Below are positions 28,950-41,262 of a stretch of DNA of 64,000 nucleotides, piece after piece. Source of the stretch: Symbiodinium natans (Eukaryota; Sar; Dinophyceae; Suessiales; Symbiodiniaceae); contig CAJNDS010001369.1 in the NCBI GenBank assembly GCA_905221605.1, forward strand, positions 186,001 to 250,000, in the 5' to 3' direction. Each line of letters opens with the position of its first letter. Position 1 is the stretch's first letter. Under the pieces are notes generated by a model, which was given only the letters and a program-made list of their open reading frames with translations, was not told the origin of the DNA and did no database searches. Position numbers and translations under genes: made by a program.

Positions 28950-29269
28950 ATCCCAGAGTACGCCACCTTGTATGTGTGGAAATGGTGGAGATTCAAGGGT
29001 GAAGCAATCTCCTGGTCAGGCTATGAGAACATTGATGGCACAGCAAAACTAAGTCGAAGCTTTCTCCGCGCGCGTGCTGACCATGTTGGCTTGTGGTGAA
29101 GGCCCTTGACTGCGACGGAGAATGTCTTGCCGTTGAAGCTACTGTGCTCGGCTCTCACCTTCAACTGGCTGCAAACCCTGTGACGCTAGAGATTTAGCCC
29201 ACAATGATAGGCTTCAGCTCATTGGCTGCCTGACAGTGGCTTTTGCAAATCGAAGGCACACGACATTGC

Positions 29270-29270
<1 letters not shown>

Positions 29271-29306
<36 letters not shown>

Positions 29307-29594
29307 ACAGAGAGACAGAGACACACACACACACACACACTCACTCACTCACTCACTCACTCACTCTCACTCTCACTCTCACTCTCACACTCACTCACTC
29401 ACTCTCACTCTCACTCACACACTCACTCTCACTCTCACACTCACACACTCACACACTCACACACTCACACACTCACACACTCACACACTCACACACTCAC
29501 ACACGGACACATACACTCACACTCACACTCACACTCACACTCACACTCACACTCACACTCACACTCACACTCACACTCACACTCACACTCACAA
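29271..29594. repeat. complex AC / TCAC / ACTCAC microsatellite
   Basis: A run of simple repeats lasting about 320 bp. It begins with (AC)n, changes to AGAGAC and AC, then TCAC units, then ACACACTC units, and ends in a regular 6-bp ACTCAC array from about 29,514. The ORFs reported across it are low-complexity artefacts. Confidence 0.95.
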
Positions 29595-29944
29595 AGCCGT
29601 GTGTGGACGCCTCCTGCTCTTTTTCCATCTCTTCAGTGTGCTGTCTCTGCTTCCTGCACCGATGAACAGACATCACAGGCAACAAATGTTAGTGGAAAGT
29701 CATTCCCTCTGGGCACCCAGAGCCAAAACCTCTCCTGTGAAACTCCAGCTGTCCCTGGCTCTGGCAGATGTAGCCACATACCTCAATGTGCAAAGCAAGT
29801 ACGAATCCTTCGGCAGATGATGACAAGATCCCAGGTCGTGCTGTTTCCAAAACAGCTCCACTCTGGATTGTGCTATTGCCAAGGACTGCCGCAAGGCCAG
29901 CAGGCTAACAGCTGCAACCTTTTTCTCGTGCTGCAGGGGCCTTG

Positions 29945-30113
29945 CAAGTGAAGGGAGACTTCATCCTGCAAAGACACAGGCACAGGAGTGCATTCTTCAA
30001 CTCTCTCACCTTGGAAAACCTTGTAAGAAGTGGATGTCCTGTGCCATGGCACTGTTACCGCTGTGTCGGACAGGTACACCAGCTCCAGGTCAGCCTTGAG
30101 AGAAGCTTCCACG
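29945..30113 (-). CDS. possible exon of an unrecognised gene
   Basis: The minus strand reads a protein-like segment containing [15 protein letters not shown] and ending near DEVSLHLQ. An ACAG acceptor precedes it at 30,114. The leftover phase from the exon at 30,502-30,672 (two bases, AG) plus its first base C gives an intact Ser codon, so the two pieces can be spliced in frame. A GTGAGAG donor-like site at 30,009 would offer an alternative internal splice. No family recognised. Confidence 0.33.
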
Positions 30114-30501
30114 CTGTCATGGTGCGGTCTTCCGGAGAGGCATTTTTGGTATCAATTTCGATTTTTCTGTTTCAGTCACATTCTGTCACAAGCCGCTCGC
30201 ATCGTGGGGCTTGGAAGTGTATCCGACGTCTTGATCGCAGGATGGGCAAGCCTCACATCTTTCACCAGCGAGAACCTTTACGGCTGCCAGGGTGCGCCAG
30301 AGCTCTAAATCAGCTCAGGGGGCCACATGAACGTACCTTACAGCGCACTCCCCTCTGTTTACTGCAACAGGCCGGACTCCAATGACCGAGCACAAACCGG
30401 CCGGGGATGCTGTCGCTCCGCCCCCTTTTCGCGACGGATGAGACGATTTCCCTGAGCTGCATGAGGCTGGGAGTGGCGATGGACATGCGAAACATGAGCA
30501 C

Positions 30502-30672
30502 CTGGGGAGCACTTGGAATACTTCGAGCACTACGTTCCCCACATCACGCTTGACAGTGTACAGGCTGATCACCTGCACTGGACAAGAAAAAGGCCCTACA
30601 GTGGCAGCTTGAATGATTCCGCTCTGGGATTCAACCTGGAGGCGGGCATCCAGGACCATGGCACCATCGGTC
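30502..30672 (-). CDS. possible exon of an unrecognised gene
   Basis: A 171-bp minus-strand segment with a CCAG acceptor just upstream and a CCAG/GTGCTC donor at its end. The translation contains VLDARLQVESQSG and VISLYTVKRDVG, with a composition typical of folded protein. It joins in phase to the downstream candidate exon. There is no known domain match that I can name, and the gene's first exons are not visible before the inverted repeat begins at 30,854. Confidence 0.33.
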
Positions 30673-30853
30673 CTGGCGCGATGCCCGCTAGGTCCGCTAG
30701 GTCGAGAAGGAGGGTTGTGCAATTGTGTACGAAAGGGCCATTAACACCTATCACACTTTGTAAACTCTCAATGGCTGCTCAGAGATGAAGGCTTGTTGGT
30801 GGCAAGTGGTGGTTTGATGGTGGCCTATTGGTGGTTGCAGTTTTGCTCTCTGT

Positions 30854-31906
30854 TCCCCCGGATGCTCATATGATGCTCCTGTAGAACCCAAAAACTTAAG
30901 CCAAGCAGGGCACAGTTGCGAAAAAACACATTGTGTTCAAGAAACGCTGCCTCAATGGCTCAAAAAGGCAATAAAACGTGTTATTGAAGTTGACATTGTG
31001 GCTGTTTTTCTTCGGGTGTCAGGGTTGACAGTCTCGGGTTTAAACCCTGAAGGCCTACAGGGGCTCCTAACTCTCACCCAAAACCATACTTCGCGGGGTG
31101 TGAGCGAGTGGGCGGCCACAAGCTCTCACCCGGCCTTCGGGAACGCCATCTCCGAGATACAGCTGTTGCTTTCTAGATGGTGGGTTTGTCTTGGGTTTCT
31201 CAGACAGAGGGTCTCAGGAGAAGGAACCAAAGCTAGTGATGGGTGCGGGCATGGGGGTTTAGGCCTCAACCTTAACCCTAAGCTCTACATCCCAAGCCTT
31301 AAAAGCCCGAAGCCTTGAACCACTAGTCCCCTCAGCCCTCAAACCCTAAAGCTAGAACCCAGACTCTTGACGTTTTGATCGGGTTCATGGGCTAGGGCTT
31401 AGGGCTGAAACCGAACTGCAAGCCTCTAGGATTCACTTTAAACCTTGGGTCCTCAACCCAAAACTAGACCCCAAACCCTTAACCCTGAAGGTTTGCCAAA
31501 CCCAAGAGGTTTAAATCGTAAACCTCAAAACCTTATGCTGGCCTTGAACCCCAAGCCCCAAAAACTAGACCCTAAACCCTTACCGCTAGAGGTTTGACCT
31601 AAACCCAAGAGTTTATACAGGGCTTAAGGGTCCAGGGTCTAGGGTTTTGGGGTCTAGAGTGGAGACTTTTGGCAGGCTCTAACCTTTAGGCTTTGGGGTG
31701 CTTCCTGGACCCTTCAGCGAAGCTCTGTCTTGGTGCCGACATCTGCGACTTCGGCGTCTCCACAGATGGGGGTTCAGGCACATCACACATGGGCACTGAA
31801 CAGGTGCCCTAAACTTAAACACTGCGTGGGTTGGGGGTTTAGCCCTAAGCCTCAAACCTCTTAGTCCTAAAGCCCTCAAACCCTATCCCATAAAGCCTCC
31901 GCCAAC
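30854..31906. repeat. inverted repeat, left arm
   Basis: This arm is the reverse complement of 32,931-34,066. Matching landmarks include the outer GGATGCTC...GATGCTCCTGTAGAACCC, the TTGACAGTC region, and the inner edge GCCTCCGCCAAC ending at 31,906. A 66-codon ORF at 31,679-31,879 (minus) is reproduced almost residue for residue on the plus strand of the other arm. The arm is rich in CCCTAAA/TTTAGGG-like words. Confidence 0.92.
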
Positions 31907-32930
31907 TGTTCTAACGGATTTTGGGGGTTCTTGGCTGCTGCTGCCCTGCCCTAAAGCCTAAGCCCGAAGCCCTTTTGCCGAAGGGCTCTCTTACGTGCCT
32001 CAAGCTGCTTAAAACTTAAACCCTAAACCCGAAGCGGTTCAATGGATTTCCCCGCGCCAACCCCCCTCTCGTCCGCTTCTACGGGTTTTGGGTTGTCACG
32101 GTCTCGTCAGCTTCTACGGGTTTTGGGTTGTCACAGTCTCGTCCGATTCTACACGTTTTGGGCAGTCACGGTTTCGTCCGCTTCTAGGGTTTTGGGCTGT
32201 CACGGTCTCGTCCGCTTCTAGGAGTTTTGGCCTGAACCCCCCCCCCCCCCCCAAATCCCCGCAACCCCTCCTTCCCATTTTGGCGTCAACAATTCATTGA
32301 ATTTTGGACGTGAAAACCAACCCCCCTGGCAAAATAGATTTCGGGTGTCCATAAAAAGCCCTAAAGCCGCCCGCAAGCTGGCTTCGCACACACTGGCCTT
32401 CCGGAATTTCCAGCCAGATTAACTTCTGGACTTTGTGTCTTCGCCAGGCCTACAAGGCGATGCCTTGCAACGTTTCAAAGGGCAAGGTTCAAAAGCAAAG
32501 AGTGACATGGAATTGTGCGCAGCGCAGTCATTAAAGTCTTGCGCGCTACTACCCCCTCAGCCCACAAAACTTTAATGACACGAGTCGGTCACCCTGGGAG
32601 TTTTTGTCACAGAGCCATTTGGTGTTCCTATATCTTAATGACCAAGTCATATGGTTTTTTGTGGCAGGGTCTTTGCCACTGATCCCCAAACTTCACCAGC
32701 AGTACTCAAATGAGGGGCCAAGGCCCACAAACATCAAGCTTGGCATGTGGCCCAGAAGTATTGCGTGATGCACCCTCTCTGGCCCGCAAAACTCTAGGGC
32801 CAGCAAATGTTCCCACAAAAGCTTGAGAGCACATGCATAGGCCAAGACATGTGGCAACATTTCCTGCGGCTGTAGTTTTGTGGGCTAGAGCGGGGGGGGG
32901 GGGGTAGCCCACAATAGTCGAGCGCCAACC
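31907..32930. other. loop between inverted-repeat arms
   Basis: This 1-kb spacer has no recognisable gene. It contains a minisatellite at 32,072-32,230, a poly-C run near 32,237-32,252 and a poly-G run near 32,892-32,904. The 68-codon ORF at 32,706-32,912 is not supported by any motif. Confidence 0.6.
32072..32230. repeat. minisatellite of about 35 bp
   Basis: Four to five degenerate copies of a unit centred on GGGTTTTGGGTTGTCACGG followed by TCTCGTCCGCTTCTA. The unit contains a telomere-like GGGTTTTGGGTT core. Confidence 0.8.
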
Positions 32931-34066
32931 GTTGGCGGAGGCTTTATGGGATAGGGTTTGAGGGCTTTAGACCTAAGAGGTTTGAGGCTTAGGGCTAAAC
33001 CCCCAACCCACGCAGTGTTTAAGTTTAGGGCACCTGTTCAGTGCCCATGTGTGATGTGCCTGAACCCCCATCTGTGGAGACGCCGAAGTCGCAGATGTCG
33101 GCACCAAGACAGAGCTTCGCTGAAGGGTCCAGGAAGCACCCCAAAGCCTAAAGGTTAGAGCCTGCCAAAAGTCTCCACTCTAGACCCCAAAACCCTAGAC
33201 CCTAGACCCTTAAGCCCTGTATAAACTCTTGGGTTTAGGTCAAACCTCTAGCGGTAAGGGTTTAGGGTCTAGTTATTGGGGCTTGGGGTTCAAGGCCAGC
33301 ATAAGGCTTTGAGGTTTACGATTTAAACCTCTTGGGTTTGGCAAACCTTCAGGGTTAAGGGTTTGGGGTCTAGTTTTGGGTTGAGGACCCAAGGTTTAAA
33401 GTGAATCCTAGAGGCTTGCAGTTCGGTTTCAGCCCTAAGCCCAAGCCCATGAACCCGATCAAAACGTCAAGAGTCTGGGTTCTAGCTTTAGGGTTTGAGG
33501 GCTGAGGGGACTAGTGGTTCAAGGCTTCGGGCTTTTAAGGCTTGGGATGTAGAGCTTAGGGTTAAGGTTGAGGCCTAAACCCCCATGCCCGCACCCATCA
33601 CTAGCTTTGGTTCCTTCTCCTGAGACCCTCTGTCTGAGAAACCCAAGACAAACCCACCATCTAGAAAGCAACAGCTGTATCTCGGAGATGGCGTTCCCGA
33701 AGGCCGGGTGAGAGCTTGTGGCCGCCCACTCGCTCACACCCCGCGAAGTATGGTTTTGGGTGAGAGTTAGGAGCCCCAGGGTTTAGGGTTGTTAAGATGC
33801 AAATATCATGACTGTCAACCCTGACACCCTAAGAAAAACAGTCACAAACTCAAAGCTACTGTGACGCCGAACTCAGGCCTGCAGCCCCTGCTACCTGAAC
33901 AACAACAACAACCTCAACTTCAATGACACGTCTTATTGTTTTTTTGAGCCATTGAGGCAGTGTTTATTGAACACAATGCATTTTTTTCACCACTGTGCCC
34001 TGCTTGGCTGAAGATTTTGGGTTCTACAGGAGCATCATACGAGTCATACGAGCATCCAGAGGGGGA
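32931..34066. repeat. inverted repeat, right arm
   Basis: This is the partner of 30,854-31,906. It starts with GTTGGCGGAGGC at 32,931 and ends near the GAGCATCCAGAGGGGG at 34,050-34,066. It is about 80 bp longer than the left arm. Most of the difference lies at 33,780-33,930, which includes a short CAA run (33,901-33,913). The shared 66-codon ORF is at 32,958-33,158 on the plus strand. Confidence 0.92.
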
Positions 34067-36829
34067 CATGATCACTCCTCCCCTGGAGCTGAAAGCCCAT
34101 CGCCCGCCGAAAGGGCTCTGAATCTCTATGTCAATCAGGTCCGAGGTACGTAATCACGGAACACATGCTAGAGCTGCTAAAGATATGTCACGACTGTTCA
34201 GCTCGCCAGCTCTTCAATGAATGTGCCGACCCCTTGCTCTCAATGCCGACAAGTCGCGCCTCACAACCCGGTGCACCTTTTCACTCCCTGCACCCACCCA
34301 TCCCACCTTCTTCGAGGGATGTTCGCCAGATCTGCATCCGTTGTCAGCAGGTGTGTGCGGCACCTGTCGACGGACGTCTTTTCGAAGTCTTGAATCGGGC
34401 GGGCCGAAAGCGCACCCAGGGCTTAGGGCTTTTAGGGTTCATGGACCAGTGCGCACATTCTCAATTTCACGGAAGGTCGGAAGCGGGCTTCTCTGCAAGC
34501 AGCCAATGGCAGCACATTGCAACTCTAGCCCAAACCTTGGATGTTGTGGTCGTGCTTTCAGCCTCCCATGTGTTCCCCGTGTTCCCAGTGTTCCCGGTGT
34601 GTTTGAAGTTTGGCATGGAACGAGAAACAGGCCAAGGGTTGGTCCGGGATCCAAAACCTTTCCAAATCGAACATCCCCACCCTGTCAAAGCCTAACTGCA
34701 AGGATTTGAATGTTGCAGAGTTGGGAAGGGAGCCCTTTGCTGCTTGCCATGCTGGTTCAGAGTTTCTGGTCCGAGGCAACCAAGTTTGAGCGCAAGGGTT
34801 TTGTAGGCAGCGCACCGTATTGCACGATTCAGTTGCGGTTTGTTTTGCACAGCCCTATGCAATCTCCATCTGTGGGGACAGAACCAACAATCCACACTTG
34901 AGGAGATATCTTGCACGTTGGCAGGAGACTTCAGTTGCGGTGGAAAGGATCAGATGAGGCAAGCCCACCTCTTGCAGTGAAAGGCATTGAAACTGTCGTC
35001 CTCCTTCTGGCCCTTGTTGGTATACACAGGGAGGCGCCTTGATGTGACCACCTCATGTCAGCATGGAGGTCATCGACTACGTGAACACATGTTACATCGT
35101 GCATACCATTTCCTGCCTTGGGCATGCTACCGCCTCGCACAAGAAGGGACAGAGATCTTGCTGGGAAGCACATTTGGCGACGTCAGACCAAGCCAAGCTC
35201 CGGGCGTCGAAGTTGCACTTGACATCCACAAGGCCATGTATGTCACAGCTTGTGCTTCCCGACACCAAACAAGTCTGCATAGCACTGATACGTTGTCCAT
35301 GTTGAATGAGACGGCTGAACAGCGGCAAGCTAAGGTCAGCAATTCTGTTTCCATAGTATGTGCAGCGTGTCTGGTATCTTGCTTCTAGCAACTATGTGTG
35401 TCAGTTCCGGCGTACAAGGCCAAATTACAGACTGCTTCACTGGCCGCACTGGGCCTCCTATGCCAATTCTTGACCCTGGCAGCTTGTAACCGATGAAAGC
35501 AGCGCGAGACAGCACAGGGTAGCGCAAGTTGGCTCTCGTGCCCCTGTTGCACCGTCACTAGTACCTCATGGCTAGCATGCCATGCACAAGGGGAATAAAG
35601 GGGGAATAAAGTCAGGTGTCCGTGTACCGAAGGCGTTTTGTAACATCTGCACTCCGAGCGGCTCCAGGCTCTGAAGCAGCAAAGCCCTCCGGGCTGTCCT
35701 GAAGCGAGCAACTACCGTGAATACGGCGGACACGGGGTGACCATGTGATCTTCTGCTCATACCTCATCTGAACTCTATTCAACTCTATTCCTGATTGCTT
35801 CCCAACCTGTACAAGAACACCTGAAATGTGAGCAGGGATTCACATCTCGTGAGTGCAGGTGAGACAGTGTGCTTAGACCTTGAGATGTTGATTAATCATC
35901 CGGAGCGAGCAAGATTTAGCAAGACATGCTTTCGCACCGTTATGTTTGAAGAGGAGTGTCTTGCGGAACATGGCTCTCGCAGAAGCGCCTGATTAGGCGC
36001 CTGGAAGCCTGAAAACAATCTGAACCCCGGAGGTCTTAAGACCTCACTTTGCCACGCAGCAAGGACACGTTTAAAAAAGGCTGCAGCTTGATGCATCCCG
36101 CCTAGGCACAACTTGCGCAAGGGAGAAATTGACTGACCGATGGATCTTGATGTGGGGCTGAGATCTCAGAGCGTCGCCAGACTATGACAAAGACCAGTCT
36201 CCCGTCACCTGCGCTCAGCGTGCTTGCCACTCTTTAACACATACGTTGATGCACAGCAGACTGCTTCCTCAAATAGCAACGTGGGCTTGCTGACCCATTC
36301 GTAAGATCCGTTGCAACAGCAAGTGCAACTATTCGACACGACCGTGAACACTTCATCGGGCAGTTCCCATGCCCAAAAACCGTATCACTCGGTGCTGCGT
36401 TCGGGGGAGGACAGGAACACGTTCAGCCACACCATCTCTAAGGCTCTAAACCCTAAACAGCCTGCCGGTGAAGCTGAGGGCGTGCAAATGGGCAAGACTC
36501 TATTCACTCTATTCATTGAGGTTTGCCTTCCCAATGCCGATGCCGTTGCTTGGCCCAGCTGGGGGTTCTGACAGCGCCAGCTGGTTCGCATCTAGGTCTC
36601 GCAAAATCCTGACGTATGGAGATCCGCAACCTTGTAACTGTCGTCGCTTTTGGAATCTTAGATATTCTTCGTTTTTCCCCAAACAGGAACCGTTGGGGTC
36701 CTCTCCTCGGAAACAAAGGTGTCACGCGCTTGGCTAGATTGGTGTCACGTGGTTGGGTCCGTGGTCCCATGGTCTCCGATCATTAGCGCAATTGAAGCCG
36801 GGTGGGTGTCACGCGGTTTGGGTCTCCCA
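34067..36829. other. no recognisable gene
   Basis: ORFs up to 176 codons are present but show no domain, no codon-level signal and no shared neighbours. Telomere-like words (GGGCTTAGGGCTTTTAGGG) occur at 34,420-34,440. A short GTGTTCCC triplication lies at 34,571-34,598. Confidence 0.45.
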
Positions 36830-36837
36830 CGGTCCGC

Positions 36838-37020
36838 ATCCGGCCAACATGCCCCTGTCGAGCCCAACCCGAAACCCAGGCCAACATGCCCTGATGAGCC
36901 CAACTTGAAACCCGGATCCGCCTAACATGCCCGCTGAGGCCAACTTGAAACCCCCCAACTTGAAACCCGGACCCGGCCAACGTGGCCCAACTTCAAACCC
37001 GGAAACCCAACTTGAAACCC
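36838..37020. repeat. CCAACTTGAAACCCGG minisatellite
   Basis: Repeated blocks of CCAACTTGAAACCC, separated by GG(A/C)-CCGGCCAACATGCCC-like linkers of variable length. About eight cores can be counted. Confidence 0.82.
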
Positions 37021-40000
37021 GTGTTTGACCGTGTTGAAGCACCATGGATGCTTCCCCTGCGACCAAACAGCTTTCGTCATGGCGCGAGCTATTTGGTCAT
37101 CAGGGCGCAGATGGGGTGGAGCGCGAAGAGAGGGGACGTGCGACAAACTCCTAGGGCCCTCACCAAAACCTACGAGCACAAAGGGAGGGACATTCTTACT
37201 TCTACAGCGTTCTGATCCCAAAGCTTGGGTGCTGTTTAAGTACGCTCGGCCCCGAAAAAGCAGGATGCTAGTGGAACACGCGCGGTCCACAAAACTTGAG
37301 TACGCTCGGTCCCGCAAAGCAGAATGCTCGCTCAACACGCTCGGTCGCCAAACTTGGGTGCAACTTGAGTACGCTCGGTCCCCAAAAGCAGGATGCTAGT
37401 TGAACACACTCAGTCTTTTCGCACACACAAGGACCAACCAAGACGTCTCTCTGAAACCTTCAAACCTCGCACGCTGGGCCCTTCAAGCACGTTCTGGTTC
37501 TAGGGTTTCCAGGCTTAACCTCTAAGGGCCTTCACCCTACGAGCATGAAAGGAAGGGACATGCGACAAACTGCTCGGGCCCTCTGCGACAAACCTCTAAG
37601 GGATATGTTGTTACTCCTACAGTGTTCTGAAAGTACAAACGAACGAAGAACATAGGATGCTTTTTGCGCTTGTAGAGAACCTTCTCGCAAGCAAGCAGGG
37701 TTTTCACCCAACGCTTCTAGCTCTGCGAAAAAGGTTTCACAGCCCCCAAAAAAGCGGCTTATGCAAACAGAGAGGTTTATCCCTTGCGTGCTGTTAATGT
37801 CATCGTGGCTCCATAGGGTGTGCAAGCGCAAAAACATCGTATGTTGTTCCCAACGTTTGCACTTTCAGAACACTGAAGAAGTAAAAGCGTATCCCTTAGA
37901 GGTTTGTCGTATGTCCCCTCGCTTCGTGCTAGAAGGCAGCCGGGCTATCGATTACGTTACCAGCACAGGCTTTTGGAACCGATTTAAAACGCAGGCTGGC
38001 CATGGGGCCACGATTACGCTACCAGCACAGGCTTTTGGGCGCAGAACACTAGCCCTGAAAACGTGTTTGAACGTGTTAAAACACCGTAGATGTTTCCCCT
38101 GCGACCAAACAGCACGTGCCATGGCGCGAGCCATTTGGTCATCAGGGCGCAGAAGGGGTTCTAGTTGCTTATCGCCCTACCGGCGCGAAGGGAGGGCGCA
38201 TACAACAAACCTCGAGGGCCCTCACCAAACCGTACGAGAATAAAGGTAGGGGACATACGACAAACCTCGAAGGGAAACGTTTTTACTTCTACAGTGTTCT
38301 GAAATCGCGGTGCCCAAAACTTGGGTGCTAATTTGAGCACGCTCGGTCCCAAAAAAGGCAGGATGCTAGTTGAACACGCTTGGTCCCCAAACCTTGGGTG
38401 CTATTGAAGTAAGCTCCCCCAAAGTCAGGATGCCAGTTGAACACGCTCGGTCCCCAAAACTTGGGTTGCTTGAGTACGCTCGGTCTCGCAAAGAAGGATG
38501 CTAGTTCAACACGCTCGGTCCCCAAAACTTGGGTGCTATAGGAGTAAACTCCCCCGAAAGCAGGATGCTAGTTGAACACGCTCGGTCCCCAAGACTTGGA
38601 TGCTATTTGAGTACGCTCGATCCCCAAAAAGCAGGATGCTAGTTGAACACGCTCAGTCTTTTCGCACACGCAAGGACCAAGACGCCTCTTTGAAACCTTC
38701 AAACCTCGCACGCTGGGCCCTTCAAGCATGGTTCTAGAGCTTGCAGGCCTAACCTCTAGGCTCCCTCACCCCACGAACCGGAGGGAGGGGACATGCGAGA
38801 AACTTCTAGGGCCCACCAAGCCTGACGAGCACGAAGCCAGGGGACATACAACAAAGTCTTCACTTCTACAGTGTTCTGAAAGTTCAAACGTTAGGAGGAT
38901 GTTTTTGCGCTTGTATAGAACCGTTTCGCAGAGCAAGCAAGCTTTTCCCCAACTCTTCTAGCTCTGCGACAAGGCTTCACAGCCTCAAAAAAAGCGGTTT
39001 ATGTAAACAGAGATGTTTATCCCTTGTGTGCTGTTAATGCAATCGCGGCTCCACAGGGTGTGCAAGCGCAAAAACATCCTATGTTTCTCTCTAGCATTTG
39101 CACTTTCAGAACACTGAAGAACTAACAACATATCCCTTAGAGGTTTGTCGTATGCCCCCTCCCTTCGTGCCAGAGTTTGGTGAGGGCCCTAGCAGTTTGT
39201 CGCATGTTCCTTCATGCTTGTAGGGAGGGGGACCCTAGAGGTTGATACAACCGTTTTAAAGTGCAGGCGAGTTATGGGGACACGATTACGTTATCAGCAC
39301 GGGCTTTTGGAACCGATTTAAAATGCAATGGGCCACGATTACACTACCAGCACAGGCTTTTGGGCGCAGAACACTAGCCCTGAAAACGTGTTTGAACGTG
39401 TTAAAACACCGTAGATATTTCTCCTGCGACCAAACAGCCCGTGCCATGGTGCGAGCCATTTGGTCATCAAGGCGCAGAAGGGGTGCTAGTTGCTTACGAC
39501 ATCGCCCTACCGGCGCGAAGGGAGGGCACATACGACAAACTTCGAGGGCCCTCACCAAACCGTATGAGAACAAAGGCAGGGGACATACTACGTTTTTACT
39601 TCTACAGTGTTCTGAAATCGCGGTCCCCAAAACTTGGGTGCTATTTGAGCACGCTCGGTCCCAAAAAAGGCAGGATGCTAGTTGAACACGCTTGGTCCCC
39701 AAACCTTGGGTGCTATTGAAGTAAGCTCCCCCAAAACCGGGATGCAGTTGAACACGCTGGGTCCCCAAAACTTGGGTGCTGTTTGAGTACGCTCGGTCCT
39801 GTGCTAGTTCAACACGCTGGGTCCCCAAAACTGGGGTGCTATTTGAGCACGCTCGGTCCCCAAAAGCAGGATGCTAGTTGAAAACGCTCGATCCCCAAGC
39901 CTTGGGCGCTATGTGAGTACGGTCAAATAGCTGGGCCAGCGACCAAATAGCTCGCGCTTGCAGTGTTTCAACATGTTCTAGAACCTTTTCGCAGAGCAAG

Positions 40001-40285
40001 CAGGGTTGGGTAAATAACGCGCGCGGACCTGGGCGGCAAAGACACAAGCGCCGACCATGGAAAATATCGAGAAAGCGTGCCCGGGTTCTAGGGCTTTCAG
40101 GCCTAGAGGGGCCCTCACCCTACGAGCACGAAGGGAGGGGACATGCGACAAACTATTAGGGCCCTCACCAATCCTTACAAGCACGAAGCGAGGGGACATA
40201 CGACAAACCTCAAAGGGATATGTTTTTACTTCTTCAGTGTTCTGAAAATGCAAACGTTAGGAAAACATAGGATGTTTTTGTGCTT
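37021..40285. repeat. tandemly duplicated segment with short sub-repeats
   Basis: The same landmarks recur three times. A GTGTTGAAGCACC / GTGTTAAAACACC motif followed by CTGCGACCAAACAGC occurs near 37,030, 38,070 and 39,400. An AAGGGAGGG-CACATACGACAAAC block comes next, then runs of ACGCTCGGTCCCCAAAACTTGG alternating with AAGCAGGATGCTAGTTGAAC (about 70 bp per pair). A fourth, partial copy with the ACGAAGGGAGGGGACATGCG landmark lies at 40,080-40,285. No convincing protein is encoded. Confidence 0.85.
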
Positions 40286-40500
40286 GATCCTTTTATTCGG
40301 GCCAAGAAAAGCATGAATCATGTCTATGCCTTTGGGTTCTGACTTCTGACTTATGGTGCTGCATGACTCACCTACTGGGGGCCCGCACTGAAATTTAGGG
40401 TAACCCTAAACGCCTGTCAAAGCTTATGTCGCATTGTTGTTTCACGTTGTCCGTTTCTCTACGATCTTACTGTTTGCGGTCTTCGCCGGCATCATCTTCG

Positions 40501-40566
40501 TTTTAGAGAGAAGGAGACACAGAGAAAGAGAGAGATTGACACACGCGCGCACACACACACACGCGG
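40501..40566. repeat. AG then CG/CA simple repeat
   Basis: A short AGAGA tract followed by ACACGCGCGCACACACACACACG. Confidence 0.8.
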
Positions 40567-40927
40567 AGCGATTTCTTGGCAATGGCGGTGTCCAGGAGTC
40601 GTCGTCCACCTCTACCTCCATTGAGGCTCGCCTACCTCAAACCACAAACGACCCTGAAAACTTGATCGGGTAACTTTAGGGAGTCGCAGACAGGGTCTGA
40701 CAATAGGGTATAGGCCAAACAACATCGAGAGCAAGCCTCAGTTGCAGCATGCGGAATGTTGGATCTGTCTGGTTTTTGGACGCCCGAGCGGAAATTGCGA
40801 CAGTGTTGTTTATGCTCGGTGTCGTGTGCGGCTTGAAGTAGGACCCTGAGGGGCAAGAGGCTTCGACCACGCGCCTTAGATTGTGCTTAGTCAATGCCGC
40901 TGGATGCGATTATGCCTGCAGTGTGAC

Positions 40928-41262
40928 ATGCAGAAAGACAGAAAGACAGAACGACATCAAGACAGAAAGACAGAGAGAGAGAGAGAGAGAGAGAGTGAGA
41001 GACAGAGAGAGAGAGAGAGAAAGAAAGAGGGAGAGAGAGAGAGAGAGGAGAGCAAGAAAACAAAGAAACAGAGAGGAGTGAGAGAAAGAGAGAGACAGGG
41101 ACAAAGAGAAAAGAGAGCAAGAGATAGAGAGATAAAGAGAGACAGACAGACACATGCACAAAGAGACAGAGAGACAGAGAGAAAGAAAGAACGAGAGAAA
41201 GAAAGAAAGAGAGAAAGTAACAAACAGAACATACAGAAACAGAGACAGAGATGGGAGGGACG
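40928..41262. repeat. long polypurine (GA)n tract
   Basis: About 330 bp that is nearly all A and G on the plus strand, built from GACAGA, GAGAGA and GAAAGA words. The Arg/Glu-rich ORFs (plus) and Leu/Ser-rich ORFs (minus) crossing it are low-complexity artefacts. Confidence 0.93.

Noticed and set aside
29236-29820. 194-codon His/Thr-rich ORF
   Set aside because: It is a translation of the AC/TCAC microsatellite.
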